Assembly: GCA_037444825.1 (NCBI GenBank) | Contig: JBBILR010000013.1 | Coordinates: 1-64,000, forward strand | DNA length: 64,000 bases | Reading direction: 5' to 3' | Source of the DNA: JBFLVU01 sp037444825 | GTDB lineage: Bacteria > Acidobacteriota > UBA4820 > DSQY01 | In this document: positions 44,401-51,406 of the stretch, piece by piece | How positions within the stretch are numbered: position 1 is the first letter of the stretch | How the letters are laid out: each line of letters begins with the position of its first letter | Notes under the pieces: model-generated | Told to the model about the DNA's origin: nothing | The model's input: the letters and a program-made list of their open reading frames with translations, nothing else | Database searches by the model: none | Translations under genes and position numbers: made by a program

Positions 44401-44630
44401 GCCTCTGCTTCCGCCAGAAGGGCCTCCACGAGCTGGCGGAGAAGTGGTTCCGAAAAGGCCTCGAAGCGACGGGCTTTCCCGAGGAGGTCATGGCGGGCCT
44501 CCGCTACGACTTGGCGGAGACGTTGGAGGAGTCGGGGCGCAAGGAGGAGGCCCTGGCCCTCTTCCGGGAGGTCTACGCCGTCAACGCTCACTACCGCGAC
44601 GTAAAGACCAAGATCCAGCGTCTCGGCTGA
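41496..44630 (+). CDS. Giant tetratricopeptide-repeat protein with acidic/proline linkers
   Basis: The 1044-residue soluble protein has three helical TPR blocks. The first covers about residues 1-370 (NIDKF-like start, NQIGNLYLRIGNKAAAVPMFIKVADL). The second is about 485-590 (EAEVFLKYGFADKAIAELNAVLKKVPDH). The third is at the C-terminus, about 925-1044 (DFATHYNLGIAYKEMELLDEAIGEFQLAA). Low-complexity linkers rich in Pro, Ala and Glu join them, with a long acidic stretch at about 600-900. No signal peptide or membrane helix is seen. The length and layout suggest a scaffold; its partner is unknown. It is co-transcribed with the rpsP-rnhB genes. Confidence 0.8.
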   Translation: MALDRAKTKANVDKFLRANRIQDAIRELQKLAEDNPRDIQTLNQIGNLYLRIGNKAAAVPMFIKVADLFAKDGFHTKAVASLKIATREAPDHLQAWEMLGNLSEQQGFTKEARLAYDQVARLVSASGNLDALVRIQRKILDLEPENIKIRVQVGDNLLKLGREAEGAKEYLKAAQQLVKQGLFKEAARLFERAAELGPENLRLLESLLRKMFAAQQHAQALEILGALLERHPETETLVLLKVDALSEMNRNEEAEALCLKLLAERPDASVVQSRLVRLLVTARRFEETFGLLRKWAQTCDPGRLQETEAMVREVLAHDPENLEGLRAVVDVARRTGERQRLLEALSRLATAAEERRDTAAAVEAVGEMVGVDPANPLYRERLERLQAGAPAPPPSRAAAPPPPPPPPSAEKAPPPEETGELEIEVEVEDLQMAAAEVTASLPSGAGMAPAAEPEGPALSAGPPGFPEAAEAEAPPPPSGEKKLSPREAEAIKEQLTEAEVFLKYGFADKAIAELNAVLKKVPDHIHAHQKLISIFRKQKKTDKAVRQILKLAQVFADQGDLETRDNLVEEARALDPNAEALKTFLEPERPAPKAPELDLELLLPPVPPEPALAVPEEVEIALDDGVAASLEAEPPVEPMAEGGGAAGEEAPRPAEAEEPPLAAEEGVLVEQAGEEALPLLEGEEAGLLRVEISEGEARARAELADKLEEAEFYLSQELFGEARRALEELEAAWPGDPRVRDFRQRLAAAGQAPLRPFEGEAEALPAQVEAEPSPVLLEEEAPRAAEEPPAASPEELFEPAPEAGSPGEAEALVKPAELLDLPEAPKAAPSAPPPPPPPPRSRTKLKVSLEELLPAEVLERDQKALAAEKPKDEFLELANELGAALDGLQSQEEELFEEPAKSPEEMSFAEVFEEFKKGVEKKVGEEDFATHYNLGIAYKEMELLDEAIGEFQLAARSPQYFVECCSMLGLCFRQKGLHELAEKWFRKGLEATGFPEEVMAGLRYDLAETLEESGRKEEALALFREVYAVNAHYRDVKTKIQRLG

Positions 44631-44690
44631 CCCCCTTTTTTCTCGAACCCCGGTCAGGAAAAACGGCGCCGCGAAGTGGGAGGGCGGGCT

Positions 44691-45533
44691 TCAGACCCGG
44701 ACCCAGACCGCCACGCGAAGACGGCCGGAGAGGTCCCGGCGGCCCTCCAGCCACGCCAACTGGCGGTGTATGCTCCGGAGAGCCGGTGCGCGCCTCGCCT
44801 GGGCGGTCCCCACCTCGCAGGCGAGGACCCCTCCCCGGACGAGGGTTTCGGCGGCGGCGCGGGCCAGGGACCGGTAGGGGGCCAGGGCGTCGGGTCCGCA
44901 GCGAAGGGCCGCGGCCGGTTCGTAGAGGCGGACCTCCGGAGGCAGGGAGTCCCACTCCCCGTCCGTGATGTAGGGAGGGTTGGCGACCAGCAGGTGAAGA
45001 CCGCCGGAGAGGGGCGCCGCTTCGAAATCCCCCCTCACGAGAAGCACGTTGTGGAGGCCCGCCAGGTTTCGGCGGCTCCAGGCGAGGGCCTCCTTCTCCC
45101 GCTCCAGGCCGGCGAAACGCCCGTCGGGCCGCTCCAGGGCCAGGGCCTTCAGAAGGGCGCCGGAGCCGGTCCCCGCCTCGGCCCCCCGGGGCCGCGGGAC
45201 CCCCCGGACGTGGTCCAGCGCCGCCTCCAGGAGGTGCTCGGTTTCGGGCCGGGGGACGAGGCACCCGGGGCCCACCGCCACCCGGAAGGTCCAGAAGGGC
45301 TGGAATCCCCGGATGTACTGGAGGGGTTCCCGGGCCTCGCGGCGCCGCAGGGCTTCCTCCAGGCGCAGGGCCGCCTCCTCCGGAAGGTCCCATTCGGGGT
45401 GCGCCAGGACTTGGGCCTTCTCCGCGCCGAAGGCGTCGGCGAGGAGCAGAAGGGCGTCCCGGGAGGGGTTGGGGACGCCGGCCTTCTGGAGGCGGGCCAA
45501 CGCCTCGCGCCAGAGGTTCCCCGCCGAGGCCAC
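44691..45533 (-). CDS. prmC: Peptide chain release factor glutamine methyltransferase
   Basis: The 280-residue enzyme methylates the GGQ glutamine of release factors RF1 and RF2. It has an N-terminal helical bundle (about 1-75), the YIRGFQPF and VPRPETEHLLE blocks near residues 73 and 93, a SAM loop EAGTGSGALLKAL near 119 (Glu in place of the usual Asp-Leu) and the catalytic VANPPYI near residue 183. It lies 3 bp after the dCMP deaminase stop, so both are in one minus-strand unit. prfA, the usual partner, is not nearby. Confidence 0.93.
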   Translation of the reverse strand: MASAGNLWREALARLQKAGVPNPSRDALLLLADAFGAEKAQVLAHPEWDLPEEAALRLEEALRRREAREPLQYIRGFQPFWTFRVAVGPGCLVPRPETEHLLEAALDHVRGVPRPRGAEAGTGSGALLKALALERPDGRFAGLEREKEALAWSRRNLAGLHNVLLVRGDFEAAPLSGGLHLLVANPPYITDGEWDSLPPEVRLYEPAAALRCGPDALAPYRSLARAAAETLVRGGVLACEVGTAQARRAPALRSIHRQLAWLEGRRDLSGRLRVAVWVRV

Positions 45534-45536
45534 GGA

Positions 45537-45980
45537 CTAGCCTCCGGGCCCCTTGCCCGAGCCGTGGGTGGCGTCCACCAGCTCGATCCCGAGGAGGCGC
45601 GCCGCCTCGAAGATGCGCTCGTCGCGGTAGAACTCCCCGTAGACGATGCGCCGGATGCCGGCGGAGGCCAGGAGCTTGAAGCAGGTCCAGCAGGGGGAGG
45701 CGGTGATGTAGGCCGTGGCGCCGTCGGTGGAGACGCCGTGCTTGGCCGCCTGGACGATGGCGTTGGCTTCGGCGTGGCTAGTGCGCTCGCAGTGGCCGTT
45801 CACCATCATGTGGCCCACCTCGTCGCAGTGGGGAAGGCCCGCCACCGAGCCGTTGTAGCCGGTGGAGATGATGTACTTCTCCTTCACGAGGACGCAGCCC
45901 ACGTGCTTCCGGTCGCAGGTGGCGCGGCTGGCCACCTCCCGCGCGATGTCCATGAAGTACTCGTCCCAGCTCTTTCGCAT
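45537..45980 (-). CDS. dCMP deaminase family protein (ComEB-like)
   Basis: The 147-residue zinc deaminase has the HAE zinc motif in SHAEANAIVQAA near residue 69 and the SPCWTCFK zinc pair near 95. GYNGSVAGLPHCDE, with its second zinc-type Cys/His, matches the deoxycytidylate-deaminase family (ComEB), which converts dCMP to dUMP for thymidylate synthesis. ATG 45980 follows GGGAGGAACC; a longer form starting at 46004 is in frame but lacks a ribosome site. It diverges from the sdh operon across a 214-bp regulatory region. Confidence 0.9.
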   Translation of the reverse strand: MRKSWDEYFMDIAREVASRATCDRKHVGCVLVKEKYIISTGYNGSVAGLPHCDEVGHMMVNGHCERTSHAEANAIVQAAKHGVSTDGATAYITASPCWTCFKLLASAGIRRIVYGEFYRDERIFEAARLLGIELVDATHGSGKGPGG

Positions 45981-46002
45981 GGTTCCTCCCCGAGCCCGTT
46001 TC

Positions 46003-46008
46003 ATCCTA
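46003..46008 (-). promoter_or_regulatory. Extended -10 box of the dCMP deaminase-prmC unit
   Basis: On the minus strand TAGGAT is preceded by TGG and lies 22 nt before the ATG at 45980. The sdh promoter inverted-repeat arm GGGGACTTT lies just upstream, at about the -35 position, so both divergent promoters could be controlled from the same site. Confidence 0.35.
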
Positions 46009-46018
46009 CCACGGGCGA

Positions 46019-46067
46019 AAAGTCCCCGTTTGACAGGAGCGGCCCCGAGGATTATCTTGGGGACTTT
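46019..46067. promoter_or_regulatory. Inverted repeat bracketing the sdh promoter (candidate operator)
   Basis: AAAGTCCCC at 46019-46027 and its perfect complement GGGGACTTT at 46059-46067 are centred 40 bp apart. The arms lie just outside the -35 and -10 boxes of the sdh promoter, and the right arm covers the predicted start site. This spacing suits two dimers or a looping repressor; a mere RNA hairpin is less likely because the left arm is upstream of the start. Confidence 0.55.
46030..46058 (+). promoter_or_regulatory. Promoter of the sdh operon
   Basis: A perfect TTGACA (46030-46035) and TATCTT (46053-46058) are 17 bp apart. The start would be near 46065, leaving a leader of about 130 nt before sdhA that contains no obvious riboswitch. 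Confidence 0.7.
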
Positions 46068-46194
46068 GATGCCTGGGGGGGACGGTAGGAATCAGGGGAA
46101 GAAAGTGCGAGGCGGCCCGCTCCGGCGGGAGCCCGCCTGACGTCCGCGGCTTTCGGGGTACCGGGTCATCCGCCGGGAAAGGAGGAGGAACCTC

Positions 46195-47913
46195 ATGGAT
46201 CGAGTGATCACACACGACGTCCTGATCTTGGGGACGGGCCTCGCGGGGCTTCGGGCCGCCGTGGAGCTCTCCATCAAGACGGGAGGGGCGGCGGACATCG
46301 GCGTCGTCTCCAAGGTCCAGATCATGCGCTCCCACTCGGTCTGCGCCGAGGGGGGGACGGCGGCGGTCATGCGGCCGGAGGAGGGCGACAGCTTCGAGCT
46401 TCACGCGTGGGACACGGTGAAGGGCTCGGACTTCCTGGCCGACCAGGACGTGGTCATGCGTTTCGTGAAGACCATGCCCGACGAGATCCGCCTTCTCGAC
46501 CATTGGGGTTTACCCTGGTCCCGCCGGGACGACGGCCGGATTCTCCAGCGGCCCTTCGGCGGCCACTCCTTCCCCCGGGCCTGCATGGCGGCCGACAAGA
46601 CCGGTTTCTTCGAGATGCAGGCCCTCTACGACACGCTGCTCAAGAACACCCGCTTCCGCCGGTACGACGAGACCTTCGCGACGAAAATCCTCCTCCACGA
46701 GGGCCGCTTCGCCGGCCTGTGCTGCATCGACATGCCCACGGGGGAGTTTCTTGTTCTTCGGGCCAAGGCCCTTCTGCTGGCCTCGGGAGGCCTCGGAAAC
46801 CTCTACGGCTTCACCACCTACTCCCAGACGGTGACGGGCGACGGCCAGGTCCTGGCGTGGGAGGCGGGATTGCCGCTGGAGGACCCGGAGTTCCTCCAGT
46901 TCCACCCCACGGGCCTCATCCCCTCCGGCATCCTCATGACCGAGGGGTGCCGGGGCGAGGGCGGGTACCTCCGGAACAAGAACGGTGATCGCTTCATGGA
47001 GAAGTACGCCGCCAAGTTCATGGAGCTGGCCCCGAGGGACATCGTCTCCCGCTCCGAGATGACGGAGATCCTCGAGGGGAGGGGCTTCGAAGGCCCAGAC
47101 GGCCTGGATTACATTCACCTGGACCTCACCCACCTGGGGGCCGAGCGGATCAACAAGCGCCTGCCCCTCATTCGGGAGGTCTGCATCAAGTTCCTCGGCC
47201 TGGACCCCATCGAGAAGCCCATCCCCATCCGCCCCGTGGCCCACTACTCCATGGGCGGGGTGGAGGCGGACATCGACGGGAGGACGAGGATCGAGAACAT
47301 CTGGGCCGCCGGCGAGGTGGCCTGCCACTCCCTCCACGGGGCCAACCGGCTGGGGTGCAACTCCACCGCCGAGTGCCTGGCCTGGGGCGGGATCACCGGC
47401 GCCGACATCGCCAAGTACCTCGCCAAGAACCCCGCCCTCTCCGGCTTCTCCGAGAAGGAGGCCCGGGACGAGGAGTCCCGCCTCTTCAAAGGCCTCCTGG
47501 AGAAGCAGGGGGACGAGAACCCGTACCACATCCGGCGGGAGCTGAGGCGCCTCATGGACGACCACGCGGGGGTCTACCGCAACGGCCCCTCCATGCAGAA
47601 GGGCCTCGAGAAGGTGAAGGAGCTGAAGGAGCGCTTCTCCCGGGTCTCCGTCAAGGACAAGGGGCGGGTCTACAACTCCAACTTGATGCACACGCTGGAG
47701 ACCTCCAACCTGCTCACCCTGGCGGAGATCCTGCTGAAGGCGGCCCTGGCCCGGGAGGAGTCCCGCGGCGGCCACGCCCGCACCGACTTCAAGACGCGGG
47801 ACGACGAGCGGTGGCTCAAGCACACGCTGGTCTTCAACGACAACGGGAAGCCGCGGCTGGACTACAAGCCGGTGAACATCTCCTATTGGAAGCCGGTGGA
47901 GCGGAAGTACTGA
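46195..47913 (+). CDS. sdhA: Succinate dehydrogenase flavoprotein subunit
   Basis: The 572-residue subunit oxidises succinate to fumarate and carries covalent FAD. Seen are the FAD-binding LGTGLAGLRAAVE (residues 10-22), the FAD-linking His in RSHSVCAEGG near residue 45, FHPTGLIPSG near 238 and EGCRGEGGYLRN near 250. RPVAHYSMGGV near 345 carries the catalytic side, and the NSTAECLAWGG block follows. A SdhA/FrdA choice is made by operon context and the aerobic TCA enzyme fumC. GGAGGAGG precedes the ATG. Confidence 0.96.
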   Translation: MDRVITHDVLILGTGLAGLRAAVELSIKTGGAADIGVVSKVQIMRSHSVCAEGGTAAVMRPEEGDSFELHAWDTVKGSDFLADQDVVMRFVKTMPDEIRLLDHWGLPWSRRDDGRILQRPFGGHSFPRACMAADKTGFFEMQALYDTLLKNTRFRRYDETFATKILLHEGRFAGLCCIDMPTGEFLVLRAKALLLASGGLGNLYGFTTYSQTVTGDGQVLAWEAGLPLEDPEFLQFHPTGLIPSGILMTEGCRGEGGYLRNKNGDRFMEKYAAKFMELAPRDIVSRSEMTEILEGRGFEGPDGLDYIHLDLTHLGAERINKRLPLIREVCIKFLGLDPIEKPIPIRPVAHYSMGGVEADIDGRTRIENIWAAGEVACHSLHGANRLGCNSTAECLAWGGITGADIAKYLAKNPALSGFSEKEARDEESRLFKGLLEKQGDENPYHIRRELRRLMDDHAGVYRNGPSMQKGLEKVKELKERFSRVSVKDKGRVYNSNLMHTLETSNLLTLAEILLKAALAREESRGGHARTDFKTRDDERWLKHTLVFNDNGKPRLDYKPVNISYWKPVERKY

Positions 47914-47977
47914 GGGGAGACCTCCCCTCGGCGGGGAGCATTCGAAGGTCCTGTTCACCTTCCGAACGGAGGCGGAA

Positions 47978-48418
47978 ATGGCCGAACTGAAACGACACGA
48001 CAACCGGCTCGGGATCTGGGGCTGGCTGGGCGGCGGCCGCTGGGGTCTGGAGCGGTACGCCTACGCCCTGCACCGGCTCACGGGACTGGGCATTCTGTTC
48101 TACTTCCTCCTGCACATCGTGGTGACGAGCCTGCGGGCCAAGGGGATCTACCTCTGGACCGAGGGCAACTTCCTGCACAAGCCGCTGTTCCGGGTGGGCG
48201 AGTTCCTGGTCTTTTTGGCCTTCGCCTACCACGCCTTCAACGGCCTGAGGCTGGTGCTCGTGGAGCTGGGGTTCGCCGTGGGAAAGCCCATCGAACCGGT
48301 GTACCCCTACCGGACCTCCCTGAACGTCCAGCGGCCCCTTCTGGTGGCCATGATGTTCCTGGCGGGGCTCCTGGTGGTGCTGGGCGGGGCCGAGTTCGTG
48401 GCGGCGTTCGCCAAGTAG
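47978..48418 (+). CDS. sdhC: Succinate dehydrogenase cytochrome b subunit (SdhC)
   Basis: The 146-residue inner-membrane anchor has three helices (around residues 35-53, 68-90 and 120-143). It shows the haem/quinone-side motif ERYAYALHRLTG near residue 26 and a conserved histidine in FAYHAFNGLRL near 84, the likely haem b ligand. With SdhD it binds quinone and anchors SdhAB to the cytoplasmic face. It lies 64 bp after sdhA and 10 bp before sdhD. The gene order A-C-D-B is unusual. Confidence 0.9.
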   Translation: MAELKRHDNRLGIWGWLGGGRWGLERYAYALHRLTGLGILFYFLLHIVVTSLRAKGIYLWTEGNFLHKPLFRVGEFLVFLAFAYHAFNGLRLVLVELGFAVGKPIEPVYPYRTSLNVQRPLLVAMMFLAGLLVVLGGAEFVAAFAK

Positions 48419-48428
48419 GAGGAGAGCC

Positions 48429-48812
48429 ATGGGCGAGACGAAATTCTGGACGTGGCACATGCTGGCCGGCGTGGTGATCCTTCTGCTCCTCGGCTTCCAC
48501 ATGGTATACACCCACGCCGGGAACCTCACGGGGATCGCCGTGGCGGACCGGAGCGAGGAGGCCGTATCCCAGGCCAACTCCCTGGCCCGGGACGCCAAGC
48601 CCCTCTTTCCGGTCTTTTTCACGCTCCTGCTGGGCGTGGCCCTCTACCACGGGCTTTACGGGCTCAAGAACATCCTCTTCGAGCTGACGCTACCCAAGGG
48701 AGCGGAAAAGGCCATCGTCGTCGTGCTCTGGATCGCGGGTTTGTCGCTCTTCGCGCTGGGAACCTGGGCCGCGTGGACCGTCCACTTCGCGGCGGCCGGG
48801 GGGAGGGGATGA
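48429..48812 (+). CDS. sdhD: Succinate dehydrogenase membrane anchor subunit (SdhD)
   Basis: The 127-residue protein has three predicted helices. Histidines fall in FWTWHMLAG near residue 10, LGFHMVYTH near 25 and ALYHGLYGLKNI near 78, with a family-like HxxxGxKN arrangement, so a haem b ligand and quinone-site residue are present. It partners SdhC. Sequence conservation in this subunit is low, so the assignment rests on size, topology and position between sdhC and sdhB. It overlaps sdhB by 4 nt. Confidence 0.85.
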   Translation: MGETKFWTWHMLAGVVILLLLGFHMVYTHAGNLTGIAVADRSEEAVSQANSLARDAKPLFPVFFTLLLGVALYHGLYGLKNILFELTLPKGAEKAIVVVLWIAGLSLFALGTWAAWTVHFAAAGGRG

Positions 48813-49648
48813 CCATGGCCGGGAACGCCGATGTCCGCAACGTGGTCTTCGTGGTGAGGCGCTACACCCCCGAGCGGGACGCCGCCCCCTACTACCAGAA
48901 CTTCGACGTGCCGGTCCGCCCGGGGATGACGGTCCTGGAGGGGCTGCACTACATCAAGGAGAATCTGGACCAGACCCTCGTCTGGCGGTACTCCTGCCGC
49001 ATGGGGGTCTGCGGCTCGTGCGGCATGCTGGTCAACGGGAGACCGACCCTGGCCTGCAACACCCAGATCCTGGACGTGGCCACCGAGCGGCTGGCCCTGG
49101 GCCCCCTGCCCAACTTCCCCATTCTGAGGGACCTGGCCCCGGACCTCGTCCCCATGTTCGAGAAGCACCTCTCCCTGAAGCCCTTCATCGTGGGCGACGA
49201 GGCGGAGATCAACGACCCCGAAGGCGAGTACTACCAGTCTCCGGAGGAGCTGGAGGAGTACCTGCAGTTCAGCTACTGCATCAAGTGCGGCTGCTGCATG
49301 GCCGCCTGCCCCACGCTGGCCACCGACGCCCGGTACCTGGGGCCCATGCCTTTGGGTCAGGCCTACCGTTACACCGCCGACACCCGCGACCAGGGGCGGA
49401 AGGAGCGCCTCGCCGTGGCGGGGGCCAAGCACGGGGCCTTCCGGTGCCATTACGCTGGGGAGTGCTCCCGAGCCTGCCCCAAGGGGGTGGACCCGGCCAA
49501 GGCCATCCAGCACCTCAAGCGCCAGCTGGTTCTGGACTACCTCCACCTCGCCCGGAGGCGCAAGCCCTGCCGGAAACTGCACGGCCCCGGTTCCCTTCCC
49601 CGGGACCCCAAGATCCCCGAGGCTCCCCCCTTCACCGTGGGGAGGTGA
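48809..49648 (+). CDS. sdhB: Succinate dehydrogenase iron-sulfur subunit
   Basis: The 279-residue subunit passes electrons from FAD to quinone through three clusters. The [2Fe-2S] ligands are in YSCRMGVCGSCGMLVNGR and the following LAC near residues 58-80. The [4Fe-4S] and [3Fe-4S] ligands are in CIKCGCCMAACP and CHYAGECSRACPKGV near 158-230. All expected cysteines are present. The C-terminus carries a Lys/Pro-rich extension. ATG 48809 overlaps the sdhD stop; an in-frame ATG at 48815 is equally possible. It ends the operon. Confidence 0.95.
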   Translation: MTMAGNADVRNVVFVVRRYTPERDAAPYYQNFDVPVRPGMTVLEGLHYIKENLDQTLVWRYSCRMGVCGSCGMLVNGRPTLACNTQILDVATERLALGPLPNFPILRDLAPDLVPMFEKHLSLKPFIVGDEAEINDPEGEYYQSPEELEEYLQFSYCIKCGCCMAACPTLATDARYLGPMPLGQAYRYTADTRDQGRKERLAVAGAKHGAFRCHYAGECSRACPKGVDPAKAIQHLKRQLVLDYLHLARRRKPCRKLHGPGSLPRDPKIPEAPPFTVGR

Positions 49649-49674
49649 CCAGGCCCATGACCCGACGGACCACC

Positions 49675-49700
49675 GGCGCCCCGGCGAGAGCGGGGGCGCC
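49675..49700 (+). terminator. Possible terminator after the sdh operon
   Basis: GGCGCCCC (49675-49682) and GGGGCGCC (49693-49700) form an 8-bp stem with a 10-nt loop. The following TCCGTTTGG is a poor T-run, so termination efficiency is doubtful. Confidence 0.35.
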
Positions 49701-49790
49701 TCCGTTTGGAATAGCGAGGAAGGGAGGGGAGGGCGGAGAAGAAGTTCCCTTGTCCCCCTCGGCCGCCTTGATTTCCAGCCTCTTCCCCTC

Positions 49791-49820
49791 TTGACACCGC
49801 CAGCGATGGCGTTTTACCCT
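49791..49820 (+). promoter_or_regulatory. Promoter of the FadL-type porin gene
   Basis: A perfect TTGACA (49791-49796) is 18 bp from TACCCT (49815-49820). The start would be near 49827, about 23 nt before the ATG at 49850 with AGAGGAGG in between. Confidence 0.55.
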
Positions 49821-49849
49821 TGGGCCGTCCTTTGGTAGAGGAGGAACGC

Positions 49850-51226
49850 ATGAGGAAGAGAGGACTGGTAGGGGTCATGCTACTCGTCATCGCCACGGGA
49901 GCCTTCGCCTCGGGAACGCTCGTCTACGAGCAGGGTTCCAAGGCTTCCGCCCTCGCCGGGGCCTTCGTGGCCCAGGCCGACGACGCCAGCGCCGCCTTCT
50001 ACAACCCGGCGGGTCTGGCCTTCCAGAAGGGGATGCAGCTCTCCTTCAACACGACCTACATCTTCGCCCGGGTCCGCCACGAAAGCCCCACCTTCGGCAC
50101 CTTCGAGAACCGCGCGAAGAACTTCTTCCTTCCGGCGGTCTTCTTCTCCATGCCGTTGAACGACCGGTGGACCTTCGGCGTGAGCAGCACCGCCCCCTTC
50201 AACCTGGCCACCGACTGGTCCGACCGCTTCAACGGGCGCTTCGCCGGCCGCCACTCCAAGATCGTGACCCTCCAGCTGCGGCCCTCCTTCGCCTACAAGA
50301 TCAACGACCACAACGCGGTGGCCATCGGCATCGACTACTACGACTCCGCCATCAACCTGATTCGGTCCTTCAACACCTCGGCCCTTTCCACCGCCATCAA
50401 CCCCCACCGCCTGCCTTCCCCGCCCTTCCCGCCCGGAATCCCCTTCTACAGCTATTCTGAGGTGGTCGGGGACACCCATGTGCGGGACCAGGCCCTGGGC
50501 TGGAACGTCTCCTACCTGGGCAAGTTCGACCCCTGGAGCGTGGGCCTCTTCTACCACAGCAAGGCGAAGTTCAACTACGACGGCCACATCTCCTTCGAGG
50601 TGCCCCGGAAGCTCAACCCCCTCAGGGGCCTCTTCCCCGGCCAGGGGGTGAGCCTGGACCTCGAGTCGGTGCCGGCCAACGCCCGGCTGGGAGTGGGGTA
50701 TGCGTGGAACAAGTGGCGCTGCGAGGTGGACGTGACCTGGACCCAGTGGAGCACGTGGGGCAAGTCCATGGCCCACTTCGAAAAGCCCACCTACTTCCAC
50801 GGCAACCCCGTGGTCGGCGACGAGGAGTTCGTCTTCGACTGGAAGGACGGCTACACCTACCGGATGGGGTGGTCCTACAAGTACTCCGACCACTACACCT
50901 TCCACATGGGGCTCCTCTACGACGAGGGCGCCGTGGGGAACGTCACCCGGGCCCCCGTCCTCCCCGACCAGACCCGCTGGGCCGGCACCTTCGGCGCCTC
51001 CTGGCAGAAGGGCCGCTGGGGCGTGGACTGGTACGCCATGTACCTCCACTGGAACAACGCCCGCGTCACGGACAACAACATCAACCGCTACGGCGAAACG
51101 GGCCTTCCGCTGGTGGTGGTGCCCGTCTACGGCCAGCTCTACCCCACCACCTACCCCATCGTCCCGGACGGGAAGTACAAGGGCGTGGCCTACCTGTACG
51201 GCATCACGGTGAACTACAAGTTCTGA
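49850..51226 (+). CDS. Outer-membrane hydrophobic transporter, FadL/TodX (OmpP1) family
   Basis: The 458-residue precursor has a signal peptide (about residues 5-22). The N-terminal hatch signature reads GSKASALAGAFVAQADDASAAFYNPAGLA, and the rest is beta-rich with alternating aromatic residues (WNKWRCEVDVTWTQWSTW and similar), ending in a strand with the terminal Phe (YGITVNYKF) recognised by the BAM machinery. FadL-type porins import long-chain fatty acids or other hydrophobic compounds. The exact substrate is unknown. It is transcribed alone from the promoter at 49791 to a hairpin at 51250. Confidence 0.93.
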   Translation: MRKRGLVGVMLLVIATGAFASGTLVYEQGSKASALAGAFVAQADDASAAFYNPAGLAFQKGMQLSFNTTYIFARVRHESPTFGTFENRAKNFFLPAVFFSMPLNDRWTFGVSSTAPFNLATDWSDRFNGRFAGRHSKIVTLQLRPSFAYKINDHNAVAIGIDYYDSAINLIRSFNTSALSTAINPHRLPSPPFPPGIPFYSYSEVVGDTHVRDQALGWNVSYLGKFDPWSVGLFYHSKAKFNYDGHISFEVPRKLNPLRGLFPGQGVSLDLESVPANARLGVGYAWNKWRCEVDVTWTQWSTWGKSMAHFEKPTYFHGNPVVGDEEFVFDWKDGYTYRMGWSYKYSDHYTFHMGLLYDEGAVGNVTRAPVLPDQTRWAGTFGASWQKGRWGVDWYAMYLHWNNARVTDNNINRYGETGLPLVVVPVYGQLYPTTYPIVPDGKYKGVAYLYGITVNYKF

Positions 51227-51249
51227 GTCCTTCGGGAACGCGGGATTCG

Positions 51250-51275
51250 GGGGGGCGCTCCGGCGCCCCCCTTTT
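51250..51275 (+). terminator. Terminator after the FadL-type porin gene
   Basis: GGGGGGCGC (51250-51258), TCCG loop and GCGCCCCCC (51263-51271) form a perfect 9-bp stem followed by TTTT. The next promoter's -35 (TTTTCA, 51272-51277) starts within the T-run. Confidence 0.85.
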
Positions 51276-51300
51276 CATCGGCGGGGAAGGGGGCTACACT
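51272..51300 (+). promoter_or_regulatory. Promoter of the GDSL esterase gene
   Basis: TTTTCA (51272-51277) and TACACT (51295-51300) are 17 bp apart. A start near 51307 leaves an unusually long leader of about 100 nt before the ATG at 51407. Confidence 0.45.
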
Positions 51301-51406
51301 GGCTCCGTCGCGAGGATCGGGCGGAGCGAGAAACGGGAGGTGATCCGGCGGAGCCGGGCGGCGGAGGGCCCCCGGACCGGAGCCACTCCCAAGAGGAGGA
51401 AAGGCA

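Noticed and set aside
44630..44680. Inverted CTGACC/GGTCAG with T-runs after the TPR gene as a terminator
   Set aside because: The stem is only 6 bp with a long loop, and the T-run lies inside the loop, so it is not a convincing terminator in either direction.
45981..46004. An N-terminal extension of the dCMP deaminase to 46004
   Set aside because: The shorter start at 45980 has GGGAGGAACC in place and matches the family; the extension overlaps the promoter.
46068..46140. A short open frame (about 23 residues) in the sdh leader that could be a leader peptide
   Set aside because: It has no Shine-Dalgarno and no run of regulatory codons, and there is no attenuator hairpin before sdhA.
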